Assembly (NCBI RefSeq): GCF_000227725.2
Contig: NZ_MU255056.1
Span: 2,158,511-2,222,510, forward strand
Source: Thiorhodospira sibirica ATCC 700588
GTDB lineage: Bacteria; Pseudomonadota; Gammaproteobacteria; Ectothiorhodospirales; Ectothiorhodospiraceae
Reading direction: 5' to 3'
DNA length: 64,000 bases
Part shown: positions 63,192-64,000 of the stretch, piece after piece
Numbering within the stretch: the stretch's first letter is position 1
Layout of the letters: the number at the start of each line of letters is the position of its first letter
Made by a program: the position numbers and the translations under genes
Notes under the pieces: generated by a model
What the model was told of the DNA's origin: nothing
Databases searched by the model: none
The model's input: only the letters and a program-made list of their open reading frames with translations

Positions 63192-64000
63192 ATGTCCGAT
63201 ATTCAGGCCCTACCTAAAACGAAAGATGCCTTGCATGCCCTGGTCGAGCAGGTCTTGCACGAGGCCCGGTTGGCCGGTGCAACGGCGGCGGAGGCGGCGG
63301 TAAGTTGTAATACCGGGCTTTCGGTGAATGTGCGTCTGGGTGAGGTGGAGACGCTGGAATATCATCAGGATCAAGGGGTGGGGGTCACGGTGTATCTGGG
63401 GCAGAGCAAGGGCAGCGCCAGTACCTCGGATCTCAGCCCGGCGGCCTTGAAAGAAACGGTGGCAGCGGCCTGCAGGATTGCCCGCTATACCGCCAATGAT
63501 CCCTATGCCGGTTTGGCGGATGCAGCGTTGATGGCGTATACCTATCCGGATCTGGATCTGGATCATCCGTGGTCGTTAAGCGCAGAAGAGGCGATTGCCT
63601 TGGCACGTGCGTGTGAAGATCATGCGCGCAGTGTGGATGCGCGCATCACTAATTCTGAGGGAGCGGGTGTGGATTCTTTCCGGGGGACGGCCGTGTATGG
63701 TAATTCCCACGGCTTTATCGGCGGCTATACCAGCACGCGCCATGCGCTATCGTGTACGGTGATTGCGCAGCAGGATGAGGATATGCAGCGCGATTATTGG
63801 TACAGCGTTGCGCGCCAGGCCGAGGGTCTGGCGTCTGCCCATGAGATTGGCAGCAAGGCCGCCCAGCGGGCGCTGAGTCGTCTGGGAGCGCGGCAGCTGT
63901 CCACCCGGCAATGCCCGGTATTGTTTAGCCCGGAGGTGGCGCGCTCGCTGATTGGGCATTTCATCGGTGCGGTGCGCGGCGGCAGTTTGTATCGCAAGGC
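63192..64000 (+). CDS. pmbA: metalloprotease PmbA/TldE (cut by window edge)
   Basis: At least 269 residues, still open at the end of the window. It starts MSDIQALPKTKDALHALVEQ. The TldD/PmbA blocks are SVNVRLGEVETLEYHQDQG, GVTVYLGQSKGSASTSDLS, then DARITNSEGAGVDSF and STRQCPVLFSPEVARSLIGH. With TldD it matures microcin B17 and cleaves unfolded peptides. TldE itself lacks the zinc motif in E. coli. The conserved C-terminal part lies outside. Confidence 0.93.
   Translation, partial: MSDIQALPKTKDALHALVEQVLHEARLAGATAAEAAVSCNTGLSVNVRLGEVETLEYHQDQGVGVTVYLGQSKGSASTSDLSPAALKETVAAACRIARYTANDPYAGLADAALMAYTYPDLDLDHPWSLSAEEAIALARACEDHARSVDARITNSEGAGVDSFRGTAVYGNSHGFIGGYTSTRHALSCTVIAQQDEDMQRDYWYSVARQAEGLASAHEIGSKAAQRALSRLGARQLSTRQCPVLFSPEVARSLIGHFIGAVRGGSLYRK

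Noticed and set aside
1-64000. tRNA or rRNA genes
   Set aside because: No T-loop (GGTTCGAATCC-like) with matching acceptor arms and no rRNA-like conserved stretch was seen while reading. A tRNAscan run would settle it.

Overview
The window looks like a chromosomal segment of a gammaproteobacterium. Several neighbour sets point that way: mutY with yggX, lolC with lolD, tamA with tamB, purM with purN, a DUF2066 gene next to a CDP-alcohol phosphatidyltransferase, a System I cytochrome c maturation set, and a primary sigma factor with a long acidic insert. A FixI/CcoI-type copper ATPase and complex I subunits suggest a respiring organism with a cbb3-type oxidase. I cannot name the genus. No rRNA, tRNA or CRISPR array was seen.

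Layout. 0-3 kb: the tail of an IS5-type transposase, a nucleotide-sugar dehydrogenase, a lipid A-type acyltransferase, and relics of an IS200/IS605 (TnpB) element. 3.2-9 kb: nikR, typA, then a three-gene set of retropepsin-like lipoprotein, 7TM membrane protein and ATP-grasp ligase. 9-15 kb (minus): ccmABCDEFGH, interrupted by tandem hairpin repeats. 15-21 kb: yggX, mutY, a DUF4214 protein, an HDOD regulator and rpoD. 21-26.4 kb (minus): a giant MscS-type channel, purN and purM. 26.5-30.3 kb: DUF2066, the phosphatidyltransferase, a coiled-coil nuclease-like protein with a repeated heptad rod, and an unusual orphan peptide-type permease. 30.3-36.1 kb (minus): tamA-tamB. 36.3-41 kb: xthA-ampG, DUF2254 and queA. 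41-45 kb (minus): gpx-nuoJ-nuoK-nuoL-tonB. 45.4-49.7 kb: dacB, DUF2076 and lolCD.

49.7-58.8 kb is an accessory zone. It holds a tyrosine recombinase, a DUF302 gene and a KilA-N gene. After these comes a dense scrapyard: a degenerate IS5 transposase, a HigB toxin relic with a nonsense codon, an attC-like cassette site carrying what looks like a group II intron fragment, an HNH-like zinc protein, a Lar-like fragment, a frameshifted HicB antitoxin, a complete IS1-family element with its frameshift signal, an IS3-family element sitting in a membrane-sensor gene, and an AraC regulator split by a 0.3-kb insertion. 58.9-64 kb returns to ordinary genes: the copper ATPase, a SprA-type putative metalloprotease, yajL and the start of pmbA.

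Two families of dispersed structured repeats occur between genes. One is a two-hairpin element whose stems change in compensating pairs between copies. The other is a MITE-like palindromic element. Many ordinary genes here concern the cell envelope (lipid A, TAM, LolCD, AmpG, DacB, MscS, TonB) or respiration (Ccm, Nuo, FixI). The strongest candidates for new biology are the two-hairpin repeat family, the protease/7TM/ligase trio, and the cassette-like scrapyard.
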